Source of the DNA: Tetrahymena thermophila SB210
Lineage: Eukaryota > Ciliophora > Oligohymenophorea > Hymenostomatida > Tetrahymenidae
Direction of reading: 5' to 3'
DNA length: 64,000 nt
Assembly: GCF_000189635.1 (NCBI RefSeq)
Contig: NW_002475999.1
Location: forward strand, 62,001-126,000
The position numbers were made by a program, and so were the translations under genes. The first letter of the stretch is position 1, and every line of letters begins with the position of its first letter. The notes below the pieces were generated by a model that worked only from the letters and a program-made list of their open reading frames with translations, did no database searches and was not told where the DNA came from. Of the stretch, positions 22,676 to 34,379 are shown piece by piece.

Positions 22676-23572
22676 TTTTTTAACTTAGATATTACTTAGA
22701 TTAAGCTATTAATTATATATGTAAATTTAATCAAATTTTAAGATCCACAATATAGATACTATGAATTCCTCAAATTTAATTTCAATACTATTTAATAATT
22801 TTTGTGCAATATTAATGTTGGCGCAATTATTTGAATTTTACAAACTGAAATATAGTATTCTTGTTCATAAATTAATAAATAAATAGATATAATTTATTAT
22901 TCATCTTTTCATCAAACCTGATATTATATAAAGCAAACTCTATAAATTTTTTATAAGAGTAGAATGAATTATGTTATTAATTTTAAACTAAAAATTTAAT
23001 GAAAATTATAATTAATATATTATTTACCAAAAATTGTTTTATTATTATTATTTTCTGCTAAAATAATAAAAAATAATAATTTAAGATAAGAAAAGTGATT
23101 TAGAATATTAAGAATGTCAAATAAAAGATTTAATAACTTTGTTTATTAAAATTTTAACCATAAAAAATTTTATTAGAATTAAATTTTTACTTAAAAAAAA
23201 CTTCTATTTAGATTAAAAATTTGCCCATAAAATATTTGAACTTTCAAATATTGTTTTCATTTATTAGTTTAAAAATGATAAATTATTTTGTAAACTTGTA
23301 AATTTAAAGATTATTTAATAGCTTTTGATAAAAAATGCCTTTTGTTAAATTAGTGATACAGTTTTAATAGAGAATGTATATTATATGATATATATAGTCA
23401 GTATAATTTATGTTAATTTTATTAATGTAAAATTGAAATTAGAATTGCAATTGTTAAAATTTATTTAAATTTAGTTTTGTTTAGTTTATTTAAGTGAGTG
23501 AGTGAGTGAGAGAGCCTAATTTGAAAATTTGATTAATTTGGTTTCTTAAATATGCTAGTTCTTGATGACAAT
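22676..23572. other. PARP upstream spacer with GTGA microsatellite
   Basis: An 897-bp AT-rich spacer. It holds a short (GTGA)n run at about 23494-23511 and presumably the PARP promoter. No gene is supported. Confidence 0.55.
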
Positions 23573-25010
23573 TCAGAAGTCTACTTTATATCTTATTTTA
23601 TGAAGAATGTTTAAAAAACTTAAATCTTCTTCTTCTCTTAGCAATATCTTGTATAATTAAGGGTTTAGTTCATAATACTCCATATCAAATTATGTTTACT
23701 GGATCATTTTTTATAAGAATTACTTTAACTTTGTAGCTGTTAAAGACTTTTTAATCTATATCAAACTTTTTAAATCGTTGTGCTTGAGTTCTTCAACGAG
23801 AAGACACTGGATTTATTTTTTATTATTGGGATTTTCTTGCTAAAACTTTTCTAAAAGAATCTGGCTATGTTTATAAGGTATAACTTCATCGCTTTTTCCA
23901 TGCATAATCATTATTGGGGATCTTACTTTTCCTATTTTGTAAATATTACCATAGACATCTCCTTCCTAATCATTATACTGAGAAGAAGGCTCATTTTCTA
24001 AGAATAAATATACACTTGCTAGAGGCGCTTCTAAAATTAAAGCTCTTATATACTTTTAAAATATTTAAATATATTATTTATATGTGATTTCAAATAACTT
24101 AAATATTTCTGCTATTTATGAATATTTTTGAAATAATTTTGTTAAATTACTTAATATTTTGCTGCTAAATGAACTGCCGGACCACTTCCTAGGGAAAACC
24201 CCCATAAAATAAGCTAATAAATTCTGTACTTAAGTCTATATAACGTAAAGCTCATAACCATCTCGCAATCTTCGTACGTATTTTCTTCATTAATATCTCC
24301 TTTTGAAATTCCATAACCTCTATAATCGTAAGCAACTATATTTACCTTTTTATATTTAAAAAGCTGGTTTTAACAATTTTCAAAACTTTTAAATTCTCTT
24401 ATTATTTTAGAAAAAATATTCTACCTTATAAATTTTAGACATGTTAATCAGCGAATAGAATATAGTACCTAAATCACTACTGTTTCCATGATTATATATA
24501 AGCACCTAGTTTCCTAGAGTTCTATGTTATAATTGCATATTTAAAAAATGTTATTCTATTTACCTAAATATATTTACTTTGAATTTATTATGTGCATGAT
24601 TGGAATTGCGCAATCTTTTTTTTGCTTATTCCTAAAATTCATCATGTAGAGATCATATGATATATAATCTGGAATGTCATTATGCTATGGAATAAATTCT
24701 TTTTTCAGCTAAAAGGAATAAGACATAGTCCCATTGGAGTTCTCTTACTCTTTAAACAAATAGGCTTTTATTATATATTAAAGAAGCAAGTTACTTTGAT
24801 TAGATTCATTTATGTATTATATTAGAATAAGTTAATACTAGGATTTGGCTAATGGTAAATAAATGTTTTGGAGAGCATATTCTTCAAACCAAGGGTATTC
24901 CCAAAAAACTTGAAAAACTTCTTGGAAAAACTTGACTAAACTGGAGAAGAGATATCATTTGCATCGGCTTCTGTCTCTTCATATTCCTATTCTGTTTTTG
25001 TTTGCTCCAT
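23573..25010 (-). CDS. ABHD17-like serine hydrolase (alpha/beta hydrolase)
   Basis: Five exons (25010-24795, 24747-24578, 24521-24425, 24345-24151, 24052-23573) encode 385 residues. The ABHD17/FAM108 pattern is clear: N-terminal KTFIYHQPNPS (compare the FxPPxP element), LIYNHGNSSDLG, VAYDYRGYGISKG, and the nucleophile elbow GFSLGSGP with Ser212. Asp281 lies in HGKSDEVIP and His317 in ELKHND, completing a catalytic triad. Mammalian ABHD17 enzymes remove palmitate from membrane proteins; this role is inferred here. The N-terminal cysteine cluster that anchors mammalian members is not seen. The 47-nt first intron (GTAACT...AAAGAG) is needed to join two frames and is the least certain junction. 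Confidence 0.82.
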
Positions 25011-26097
25011 TTATAGATTAACTATTCACTTTATAAGCAGAATGCAAAAGACTATATGAGAGCACTAAATGTTATTAATACAAATTTTATTTTCTTTCTG
25101 ATTAATTGCTTTTAAGAATATTTCTTAGTTTACTTCTTTCAAAATTTTAATAATTTAAAATTAATATATAATTTTTTATGCTGAAATTAGTTAGTTCTTG
25201 ATAGAATTCTTTGCGAAAGTTATAGTAAAAACCAATAAATGGGTTAATTATTTAATATGTTTCAATCCTTTAAAATAAATCAAGCAGAAAGGAAAGTCTT
25301 AAGCATAATGCTTATTTACAGATCACTTGAAATTCTAAAATTAGAATTAATTTAATAATATGTTAAGTTAAATGCAAATAAATAAATAATTAATTTGTAA
25401 CTCATCAATAATAAATATTAAGTAATCTAACAAATTTATTTGGATTTTTTATTTATTTTGAATTCTTTGATAAAATGTTTTTTAAAATAAGATATTTACA
25501 ATTTAAAGTAAGTAAATAAATAAAGAGATAAGACAAACATTTATTTGAGTAAAATTAAATATTAATATATAAAAATAAACCAAAGGCTAAATATAAAGTA
25601 ATAATAAAAAGAGGTAAAACCATAAATATTAATTTTCAGTTAAAAGCAAATTTAATTGAATTTATCAGCTTTCATTTTAAAAATACAAAATTATAATTTA
25701 TTATATGTATATCTTATTCAAAATATTATATGATGATAACTTACAGACCTGTTCTTAAATATGTGAGGACAAAATCCATAGCCAACGCTGACAAATATTT
25801 TTGCTTATTAACCATTTTAGGCAGTGATGTAAAAATAAATATATATAAACACTTTGATTATTCTATTTATCTTTCGCTTACTTTCTCATTAATTTTACAT
25901 TCATATTCATAAATATATTTAAGTAGATATTGTAAACTCTTTATTGCAATTTTAATTTATTTGTTTATTTAATTTCCAGAACATCTATCTTACTTTATTC
26001 CTATCCGAAATCTTTACTATAAAAAATTAATAATCATAAACTACTACTTTGAACATTATTTTTTTTTCATATATAAACAAATCTTTTAAAAAAAGTT
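25011..26097. other. Divergent spacer; possible 47-codon frame on minus strand
   Basis: A 1.09-kb AT-rich region between the divergent ABHD17-like and M48-like genes. A patch at about 25735-25830 is less AT-rich, and the minus strand has a code-6 frame from ATG 25815 to TGA 25672 (47 residues, starting MVNKQKYLSALAMDF). Nothing else supports it as a gene. Confidence 0.4.
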
Positions 26098-27538
26098 ATG
26101 ATTAAAAAAATTCTTAAAACTTAAATGCAACTTGGCTCATCTTTTATGAAGATGGGTATTTAAGCTAATATGAAAAATAACTTCTGTTCTTAGAACTCTT
26201 CTAATGAAAAGAAAGATTAACAAAATTAGGAGTAATCTGAATAACAAAAGAAACAATAATAAGAGAGGGAAGAAGCGAAAGAAAGAGCAGCAAAAGAAGC
26301 TTAAATTAGAAAGTAGAAAAAAGAAGAAAAAGAAATTGAAGAGTTAAAAAACTAATATGAAGCACAAAACAGCTCTTTCTCTACTGCATCATGTATGTAT
26401 ATTATTATGAAAAAAAATATTAGTAATATTATTGAATAAAATTAGAATTTTATAAGCTCATTAAGTCTAAACTCTTATTAGGAGGTACAGGATTATTAGC
26501 TCTTTTTTTTGGCTACTAATTTTATGATATAACTGAATCAAATGTAGATCCTGTTGATGGTACAAAAAAGATCCTACCAATCAACAAAAACTATGGTATT
26601 TAATTTCATTGATTAAGCTATATCTTGATAAATTGAATATTTTATTAGAAAAAAAATTAGCAAGCAGTATAAGTGGAATATTTTAAGGAGAAAATAAAAT
26701 TATAAATGATAATAAAAGACTTTACAATAAAATGAAAAAAGTCTAACAAAAGTTTAATCGTTATGAGGTAATTAAAGCAGATAAAAAATATATTAATTGA
26801 ATATTTTATTATTTAGAAATTGAATTTTCCAGTTAATGGAAACATTTATTTGATTGATAAAGATGATTTTGTATTCTTTATGCTACCTAATGGAGATATT
26901 TTTGTTTCAAGGGTAATATATTATTTAATAAGCATTTTTATAAAGCGTTTGATAAATAAATCTATTTATTTATTTACTTACTTACTTATTTTTCAATAAA
27001 AAGAGAGTAGCTTTTGACTTAAAAGAAATAGAACTATAAATTCTTATGGGTTATGAGCTTTCTCATTTGTATATGAGATCAAGCACAAAAAATATTCCTT
27101 TTTCATAATTTGGAAACATATTGTTGATGAAATTATTTGATTTTACTGAGTTATTCAGTTAATTTGTACCATTGTAAGAGATAAGATAGTATTATACTTT
27201 GCCACTAAGTAGAGAATAAGAAAATAACAATGTAAAAATTATATTTAACTATTGAATTATTTATTTATTTATCTATCTTTTTATGAGATGATAATTAATT
27301 CCTGTTTCGTTTGATTAAAATTTAAATTAATTTTTATATTTATTTATAATTTTAATAATATATTAATTAATAAATTATTTAATAGATGATCATGGCAGCT
27401 GATATTTTAGATGAACTTGATGTAGAATTAGATCCTGAATCCCTAAAATTTTATCTCAGAGATATTTGCTCTTATTTCAAGAAAGATCCTAATGCCTATA
27501 TTTTAGATTTTTATAAAAAGCACCCTAATTTATTATGA
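26098..27538 (+). CDS. OMA1/M48-like membrane protein with degenerate zinc motif
   Basis: Six exons (26098-26392, 26446-26595, 26649-26767, 26817-26912, 27004-27231, 27386-27538) encode 346 residues. The N terminus is basic, then Q/K/E-rich (coiled-coil-like), followed by one TM (LLLGGTGLLALFFGYQFYD, about 107-125). The following region resembles OMA1-type M48 peptidases: a fold segment FVFFMLPNGDIFVSRR (compare NAFVLPGGKIFV), then ILMGYELSHLYMR at the active-site position, and a late AADILDELDVELDPES like the EADxxGL helix. The zinc motif HExxH reads Tyr237-Glu-Leu-Ser-His241, and the third-ligand Glu of EAD is not preserved, so proteolytic activity is doubtful. Mitochondrial inner membrane is the likely site by analogy only. 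Confidence 0.68.
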
Positions 27539-27881
27539 GTCTAAGAAAACTTTTTTATTAATCAGCTTCATCTGATAAATTTATTAACAAATAATAAATT
27601 ATTATTAGTAATTATTATTATTATTATAATATAAGTTTTTAAATGTTTATTAGTTATATATTTACAATAATTATTGTTTAAAAACTATTAAGAAGTTTAT
27701 TATCTTAATTTATTGCTTGAATTAATTTTATACTTATAAGATTTAATTTTTTACTTATTTTTTATTTATTGATTTATTTATTTACTTACTTGTTTATATA
27801 ATTTTTTATTTATTTATTTATGGTTAATAATTTTTTATGTTAGAATTGGATTCGTTTTAATTTAGTAATTAATTATCTGAT
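27539..27881. other. Convergent 3' spacer with ATTT/ACTT repeats
   Basis: A 343-bp spacer between two converging genes, with TTATTTATTTACTTACTTG-type microsatellite near 27775-27835. No gene. Confidence 0.55.
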
Positions 27882-29099
27882 TCAAGAAACAATTGCTTTT
27901 AAAAGCTTAAATATAGTAAATTTTATAGATTGAGGGATTATGGTTTATTTTAATTATTCATCGTTGTACAAATCTTCAAGATCGAAATTATCATCAAATG
28001 GATCACTCTTAGTTTCTTCTTACTTTTTTGCTTCTTCTAATTAAATTGTACGCTGAGAAAACTAACTTGGATTTACAAGAGGTATAGTAGAGGGTACAGC
28101 ATTAGATTCAGCATGCATCAAAAAATCTTTGATCCTGCCTATTGATTTCTCGCTGGAAAGTGAGGCTCTTCCATTTTTTCCAAATTATTTTGAATTAGTA
28201 GGTGTTTGCTTTTCTTAAATAATTGAGTCTTTACTTTATAAGGGATTGTCTGGGTATAGATTCATATTTTTTTAGCTAGAAATATTGTTTTATTAATGAT
28301 TAGTATGATCACTTCCTTTATCATCTATTAATACTATAGAAATCTATTTAGAAAGTTATTCATTATTTTTATTAGCTTAATATTCTTACTAAGCTTGCTT
28401 TGTTTAAGGAGAAATATTTAATTTCTTTTCAGAAGTAATATGTTGCTATGAATTATTTGATTACTTCACATTTTACTAAACATTATTACTATTTTATACA
28501 GATTATCTTTATTAATTTTGTTGAGCTTTAATTTTCTCTAACTGCTAAGCTTGTTATTGCTATTGCTGTAAGTGCTGCTGCTCAAGCTATTTTTGTAATT
28601 ATATTTTTTTTTATTCTTCAAGTTTTTTTTATTCCAATAATGCTTATCTTTATTTTTCATTCTACTCGTGTATCAATTATTCTTTTTTCTATGCTGCTAT
28701 CTGCTATGCTTACTGATCTGTCACATTTTAATTCTATTTTTTGCTTTAAATTTGCTACTATTATTGTTACTAATTTTAGCTTTTTTGAGGAGCAGCTTAA
28801 TTAGTCTACTTTTATGCTTTTGGGTCAGGTACTGTAGCCTTTTCAATAGTGCCAATCTTGTAATAATTGAGTTTTGAGAGAATACCTCTAGAGTGACGAA
28901 AGTATGCTTCGTTGAATATGACATTGTCGACTGATTTTCCTTTCCATTCCTTTATCACAGTTGCTCCACCTGGATGCTTGTTCTGAAATTGAGATAAATC
29001 GTAGACATCATTATCATAAACAACTAATAGCCTATTTTGAGTTCTAGAAATAAACTCTACATCAGCCATATTTTTAAATGTTTTAGAGTTATTAAACAT
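27882..29099 (-). CDS. Cytochrome b5 domain fused to a Gln-rich coiled-coil tail
   Basis: This is an intronless 405-residue protein. Residues 11-85 form a cytochrome b5 heme-binding domain: VYDLSQFQNKHPGG with axial His42, then a second axial His69 in FRHSRG. From about residue 96 the chain becomes extremely Gln-rich (many TAA/TAG codons), with a likely coiled coil (EQKKLEEQKKIQLQKQLEQQ) and a polar Ser/Asn region. A short acidic block DPFDDNFDLEDL lies near residue 370. The final stretch is mildly hydrophobic (IKFTIFKLLKAIVS) but too short to be a confident tail anchor. The electron-transfer partner is unknown. It converges on the M48-like gene. Confidence 0.85.
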
Positions 29100-30209
29100 C
29101 TTAGTATTAAATCCTAAAAACTAATATTAAAATCAGAATTATAAGCTTTGGCAATTAAATTCTACTTTCTTCTTATAAAATTCAACTCTTTTTAAGCTTT
29201 ATTTAAAACTTATTTAAGAGAATCTATCTAATAATTTTGCTATTTTTTTTCAAGGTAATTTATACTTTTTTATTATTTATATTAAAATTCATTTAATGAT
29301 TAATAATTAATCTTCTTCTGTTTTACCGTATAGACTTTAGAGTATTATTATTGAATGCTGTTCAATTTTGCAAAATATATTGAAATGTTTTTGTTAAATA
29401 ACTTTATCACTTTACCTCAAATTAATAAAATAACAGATAACTAAACCAATCTATTCTACTTACTAGGAATTTTTTATACTAATTACTGACTTACTCGTAT
29501 TGAATAAATTTATAAATACTTATATGAATCTCATGTTTTAATGCTGCCTTCATCTTTCTTTTTTAAATGGATGTGTTTAAAATAACTAGAACACTATACA
29601 TACCATGTAAAAAGATATTACTTCATTTATTTTTATTAACATAAATGTCTATATGAACATTTTTAACAGTTGTTTATATAATAGAGAAATATATAAATAT
29701 AAATCGAAATCATTTAAAACATATTTTTTTCATAAATTCTTCTATCGATTTTTCATAAAAATAATAAAATTGAAAAAGCTATCTATTACTATTTTATAAA
29801 ACTATTACTCATTTTTATTAAAATAATCTGAAAATAAAAAATTGAAAATCTGAAAAATAATTAATTTTTTTTTAAATATTTTGAGAAATTGATAATATAC
29901 TATATATCTATTTGTGATAGTAATAGTAAATTTACACTCAATTTAGTTTAAGTTATATTAAAATTAATAAAGTTTAAATAAGTATTCAACCGCAGTATTA
30001 CTGTTAAAAACATTAAACCAAGCAAAGATTAATTTATAAATTACATTAGATAGAAATTTATTAATTATCTTTTTTTTTTCTAATTCAATATTCATGAATC
30101 AAAATATTTGTTAAGCAGATTTAATCTCAAAAATAAGCTTTATTTTACAAAAAGAATGCTTGTATTTTATAACATATTTTATATATCGAATGAATTTTAA
30201 TACAAAAAA
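29100..30209. other. Intergenic, nothing recognised
   Basis: A 1.1-kb AT-rich spacer upstream of the cytochrome b5 gene and downstream of the cupin gene. No gene or clear repeat. Confidence 0.55.
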
Positions 30210-30713
30210 TCATATTTTTAATGCATATTCGTTAATTATTTTTTCATATTAGGGATATTTTTCTATTAATTCTTTGTGTGGAATCATTCTAAATCCTTCA
30301 TATTAAAATGCAGGACAGCAAACGCAAGAAAATAGTGTGTATGAGCCTAAAGTTTTACTAGCAAAATATTTACAGGGATGAATCTTGCAAACAAGTTATT
30401 GCCCTTTATCGATTTCTGGTCCTAATACTTCGATTTTAAGAGATCCATCTTCCAAAATTTTAACGATTTCCATAGGAGCACCATGTTAGAATATAAACAA
30501 TTCATTTGTATCAACTTCATGGAAATGAGAGATTGGACTTTAATGATCTAAAAAGAAGTATATCGATGAAAGGCTTTATCTTTATTAGCCTTCAATCAAG
30601 TCTTAGCTTCTATAAAGCTCTTTAAACTGTCCACCCTCAGGATGTAAAATCAATCCTAATTTATCTGCCCAATATTAAGGTTTACTTTAATCTTCTTAAA
30701 TAGACTATTACAT
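30210..30713 (-). CDS. Cupin, DUF985 family
   Basis: This is an intronless 167-residue single-domain protein with the DUF985 (YML079w-like cupin) signature. It begins LGLILHPEGGQFKELYR, followed by SSIYFFLDHQSPISHFHEVD with the cupin metal-site region (HFHEVDTNELF), then the MEIVKILEDGSLKIEVLG strand pair, a GQQ turn, and GSYTLFSCVCCPAFQYEGF near the C terminus. The length matches the family. No enzymatic role is established for the family, and the protein is probably soluble. The start at 30713 directly precedes the conserved domain. Confidence 0.85.
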
Positions 30714-32124
30714 TGTAATACTAATGATAATATCTTAGTCAATAACCTAAATTTAATTTATTTTATCAAAAATTTTGTCTGATCGTTTACACAAATCTTA
30801 AAAATTTACAAGTTATTGCTTAATATAAGACTCAAAAGATATGTAGGTAACATAAATATTATTTATTGTAAAATTATATTAATTTATTCTAATTCTTTAC
30901 TGAGTATTATAATTAAAAATAAATATAACATTATCAAAACTAAACTTTTAAAATTAATTTACTTTTTTTGTATACAGTTTAGCTTTAATGTCTCAAATAA
31001 GCAAAATACATAAATAATGCATTTAAAATACTTACATCGTGCTTAAATTTTTATATCGCAATTTAAGATAATTTAACTATGTATTTAAATATCAAATATA
31101 AGAATAATAAATTTTACGTTTTGAAAACAATAGATTTAAAAATAATTTCCTCATTGATTGATATAAAATTATCATAATAAATTTATTACAAAAGAAAACA
31201 CTTTTTAAAATAAAATAAAATTTAGAATTATGTCTAAACCTTATATAAACTTATTTATTTATTTAACTAGATAATTTAAATATATTTTGTTAATAAAACC
31301 ATTTTTAATTTCAAATTAATAAAAAGAATATTAAACAGTAGAGGTTCCAAAATATATAAACTTGAAGTAGAATATCAAAGTATGTTTCAATATTCTTAAT
31401 ACTCTAAATTTATTTTGCATTCATTTTTTGAATAGAATATTATAGAATATATTCTATGAAATCACTGTTAGTAAGTATTAAAATAGTTATAATAGTGTTA
31501 TAAATTGTTTTTGAATTTTAATCTAAGTCTTAAAGATGTAAAATAAATAAATATATATTGATTTAAATATAATATATTTATTTTCTATAAAGTAAAATAT
31601 TATTTTTGTTTCACACACAGTTTGAGATTTATTCAACTCTAAAAGAATTTTAATTAAATTTTATAATTTGAATTTATGATTCTGAGCGCGAAAAAAATAT
31701 CCAAAAGATATAAACAGAATTATTTGAATTTCTATCTCAAAAATCCTATGAAATATGATAGATTATTTAACTAAAAATTTTGTTCACTAAAACAAAGATT
31801 GAATTAAGCCATACTAAATATGAAATTCTAAAAATATAAAAACTAAATCTATTTTTTTATTTTTCATTCTTATTGTCACTCAAGAAAAAATAATAAAATT
31901 TATTTTTTAGTTTTCTTCTTAAGCATTTGATCATAAAAGCTTATTTAGACATATATTAATAAAGGGGTTATGAGTGTTTTTTATTTTACAATAAATAATT
32001 TTTCTTTATTTGGGTGAGTTGTAAAAGCTTTTAATTACCAAATATTATATATAATTAATATATACTAATTAATACTTAAATAAATTTTTTACTTTACTTA
32101 AAGGCAGATAAAAGATCAAGAAAA
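30714..32124. other. Divergent spacer, nothing recognised
   Basis: A 1.4-kb AT-rich region between the 5' ends of the cupin (-) and vWA (+) genes. A 16-bp palindrome ATAGAATATATTCTAT occurs at 31442-31457 and resembles a GAA/TTC array, but no function is assigned. No supported gene. Confidence 0.5.
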
Positions 32125-33339
32125 ATGGTTAAAAAAAATACTAAAAAAACAAAGACTATTGCTGAAACCATTAAGGATTCAAAGAAAATATTGAGCAAGA
32201 ACAAAAAGCCTAAAAGACAAGGCACTATGGAATCAGTTGCTAATGAAGCAGCTGAATTCCTTAAATATACAGCAGATGCTCATAAGAAGCGTTAAGAGGA
32301 AAAAAGGGAATTATAAAAGAAGGCTAACGAATCTCTTATATAAAGAAAACCTAAAAAATCCAAAAAAATAGAAAAAAAACCTAAAAATGAGGTCAAATCT
32401 TCTCCTGTAAAAAAAACTAAGGCTGCCCCTGCTGCTAAAGCAAAAGCTTCTGCAAAAAATGATGCAAAGGCAGTAGAAAAAAAAACAGAAAAGAAAGATA
32501 AAAAATCTGTTACCCCAGTTAAATCAACAGCTACTAAGGCAAAACCAGCATCAACAAAGAAAAAAGATGCCCCTCCTGTTAAGACCTCCCCCAAGAAGGA
32601 CGCCCCTTCTGCTGCTGTAGCTAATAAGAAAAAACCTAATAAATAAGTTTCTAATTTAATTGCATAAGGATTGGCAGCAGGTATGATTGATGTAGTTTTT
32701 TGTATTGATACAACTGGCTCCATGAACGAATATCTTGAAAAGACTAAAGATACAGTTAATAAAATTGTAGAATAAGTTAAAGAAAAATCTAAGGGAGAAT
32801 CTGTTAGTGTTCGTTTTGGTATTGTTGCATATAGGGATCACCCTCCTTAAGAGACAACCTATTTAACTAAAGTGCAAGATCTTTGTACAGCTGAAGAGGT
32901 TTTAGATTATATTAAAACCTTAGATTGTCAAGGAGGTGGTGATGGTGCAGAGGCTGTTTTTGATGGCCTTTGGGAAGCTTCCAAGAATATAACTTGGAGA
33001 GATTCTAAAACTTTACCTAGCTTGAGATATATTTTCCACATTGGTGATTAGCCTCCTCATGGTGATAAGTATGGTGGATACTCTGAACTTTGGGGTACTT
33101 CTGGTTGCCCTTGTAAAATAGATGTTAACAAGGTAGCTCACGTGATAAATATAGAATAAATCCGTTATAAGTTAATTAAGATTGGAAAAAAGCTTGATTT
33201 AATGGCTAAAGAATTCTAAGAAAAATTCACCCTTTTTGAGGAATAACCTATCGAAGATGCTACTGATATGGATATTAAAATTACTGATATGATTATTAGA
33301 GAGCTTATTCCTGATACCGATGCTAATTTGGATGTTTGA
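32125..33339 (+). CDS. von Willebrand A-domain protein with basic N-terminal tail
   Basis: This is an intronless 404-residue protein. Residues 1-175 are a Lys/Ala/Pro-rich tail resembling linker-histone tails (repeated KKxK, SPVKK, TSPKK), likely to bind nucleic acid or acidic surfaces. From about residue 188 comes a vWA domain: DVVFCIDTTGSMNEY with the MIDAS D195-x-T197-x-S199, the VRFGIVAYRDHP strand, CQGGGDGAEAVFDGL, and YIFHIGDQPPHGDKYGG. These features match the vWA domain of alpha-kinase (VWKA)-type proteins, but no kinase domain is present. Metal-dependent protein binding is expected; the partner is unknown. Codon use is less AT-rich than its neighbours, suggesting solid expression. 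Confidence 0.87.
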
Positions 33340-34379
33340 GAGTAATTAAATATCTGACAGGTTGATTGATTGATTAAGATTGTATAAAATTTTGAAGATT
33401 AAGAAAACATATTTAATTTAAGTGTCTAAACCATCAATATTGTTATTTATGTAATTAATAGATCAATATTATATTTTTTTTGTTTTACTATTTCTTAACT
33501 AATTATATCTTAGAATCTATAATAAAATTTTTGTTTCAATACCAAAAGTAATTTACAAGACAATTTAGGATAATACATAGATTATTTATTTATTAATTAG
33601 CATTTATTAACTTTATTTTATTTTATGACCATTCATTTTGCTATGTATTTTATTTATATATTTTTTATTTATTTAGTTAAATTGCTTGTAGATCTTTTTG
33701 CTTTCTTTAATGATTGTAAATTTTCTGAGCTAGAATATTTTTAATTGCTGCACCTTTTCATTTTTTCCGAAATTTATCATTCAAAATTATTATTGTGCTT
33801 ATTTTTTGTCTAAAAAAAATATAAAAGCAATTAAATTAGTCTAGTTTTTTTATTTTTATATTTTATATTTGCAAATTTATCTACTAATTTAATTATAAAA
33901 AAATTACTTTAAATAATAAAAGATTAGAGAAATTCATATTTGTGAACATAACTTAATTGAACTTTTGTAATTTTTTTTTTGGATTAATTATTTATTTTGT
34001 ATTTACGTTTGATATTTTTGTTTTGGAAAAGAATTGTAAATTTATAAAGATAATTTTTGTATTTTTATAAAATTAGAGGTATAGAATATGATTGAGTAAA
34101 TTAGAAATAAAATATTTGAGCTATTTTTATTATTTTGGATTATAATAAAAGTGTTATTGTTATTTTATGACTTTAATAGTAATTTACTAATCATAGCTAT
34201 ATAAATATCATATTTATGCTTATTAAATGACTTATAATTTATAAAAATTATTTATTGTAAAAAATTAATTGTGTAAAAAACAAAAAGCTTTAATAAAAAA
34301 GCTTAAAAGCTTTAGTAAAAATTCATACTATTATCTCTGAAAATATTTCTACAATTAATTAAAAAAAAATAAAGTCAAA
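33340..34379. other. Intergenic, nothing recognised
   Basis: A 1.04-kb AT-rich spacer between two plus-strand genes. No open frame or repeat is supported. Confidence 0.55.

Noticed and set aside
24795..25010. Apparent frameshift in the ABHD17-like gene
   Set aside because: A 47-nt GT...AG intron at 24794-24748 joins the two frames, and the upstream frame carries the family's N-terminal element.
28668..28924. Leu/Phe-rich plus-strand frame and a second overlapping minus-strand frame
   Set aside because: Both overlap the cytochrome b5 gene in other frames and have no supporting motif.
30816..31013. 65-codon plus-strand frame of Ile, Lys and Leu
   Set aside because: Composition is that of AT-rich spacer; no motif, and it ends only because of a standard-code stop.
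31442..31457. Heat-shock-element-like palindrome ATAGAATATATTCTAT
   Set aside because: It is about 670 bases from the nearest start codon, and such palindromes are expected by chance in DNA this AT-rich.
32292..32723. Long minus-strand frame rich in Phe, Ala and Ser
   Set aside because: It is the antisense of the Lys/Ala-rich vWA gene; AAG/AAA runs read backwards give Phe and Leu.
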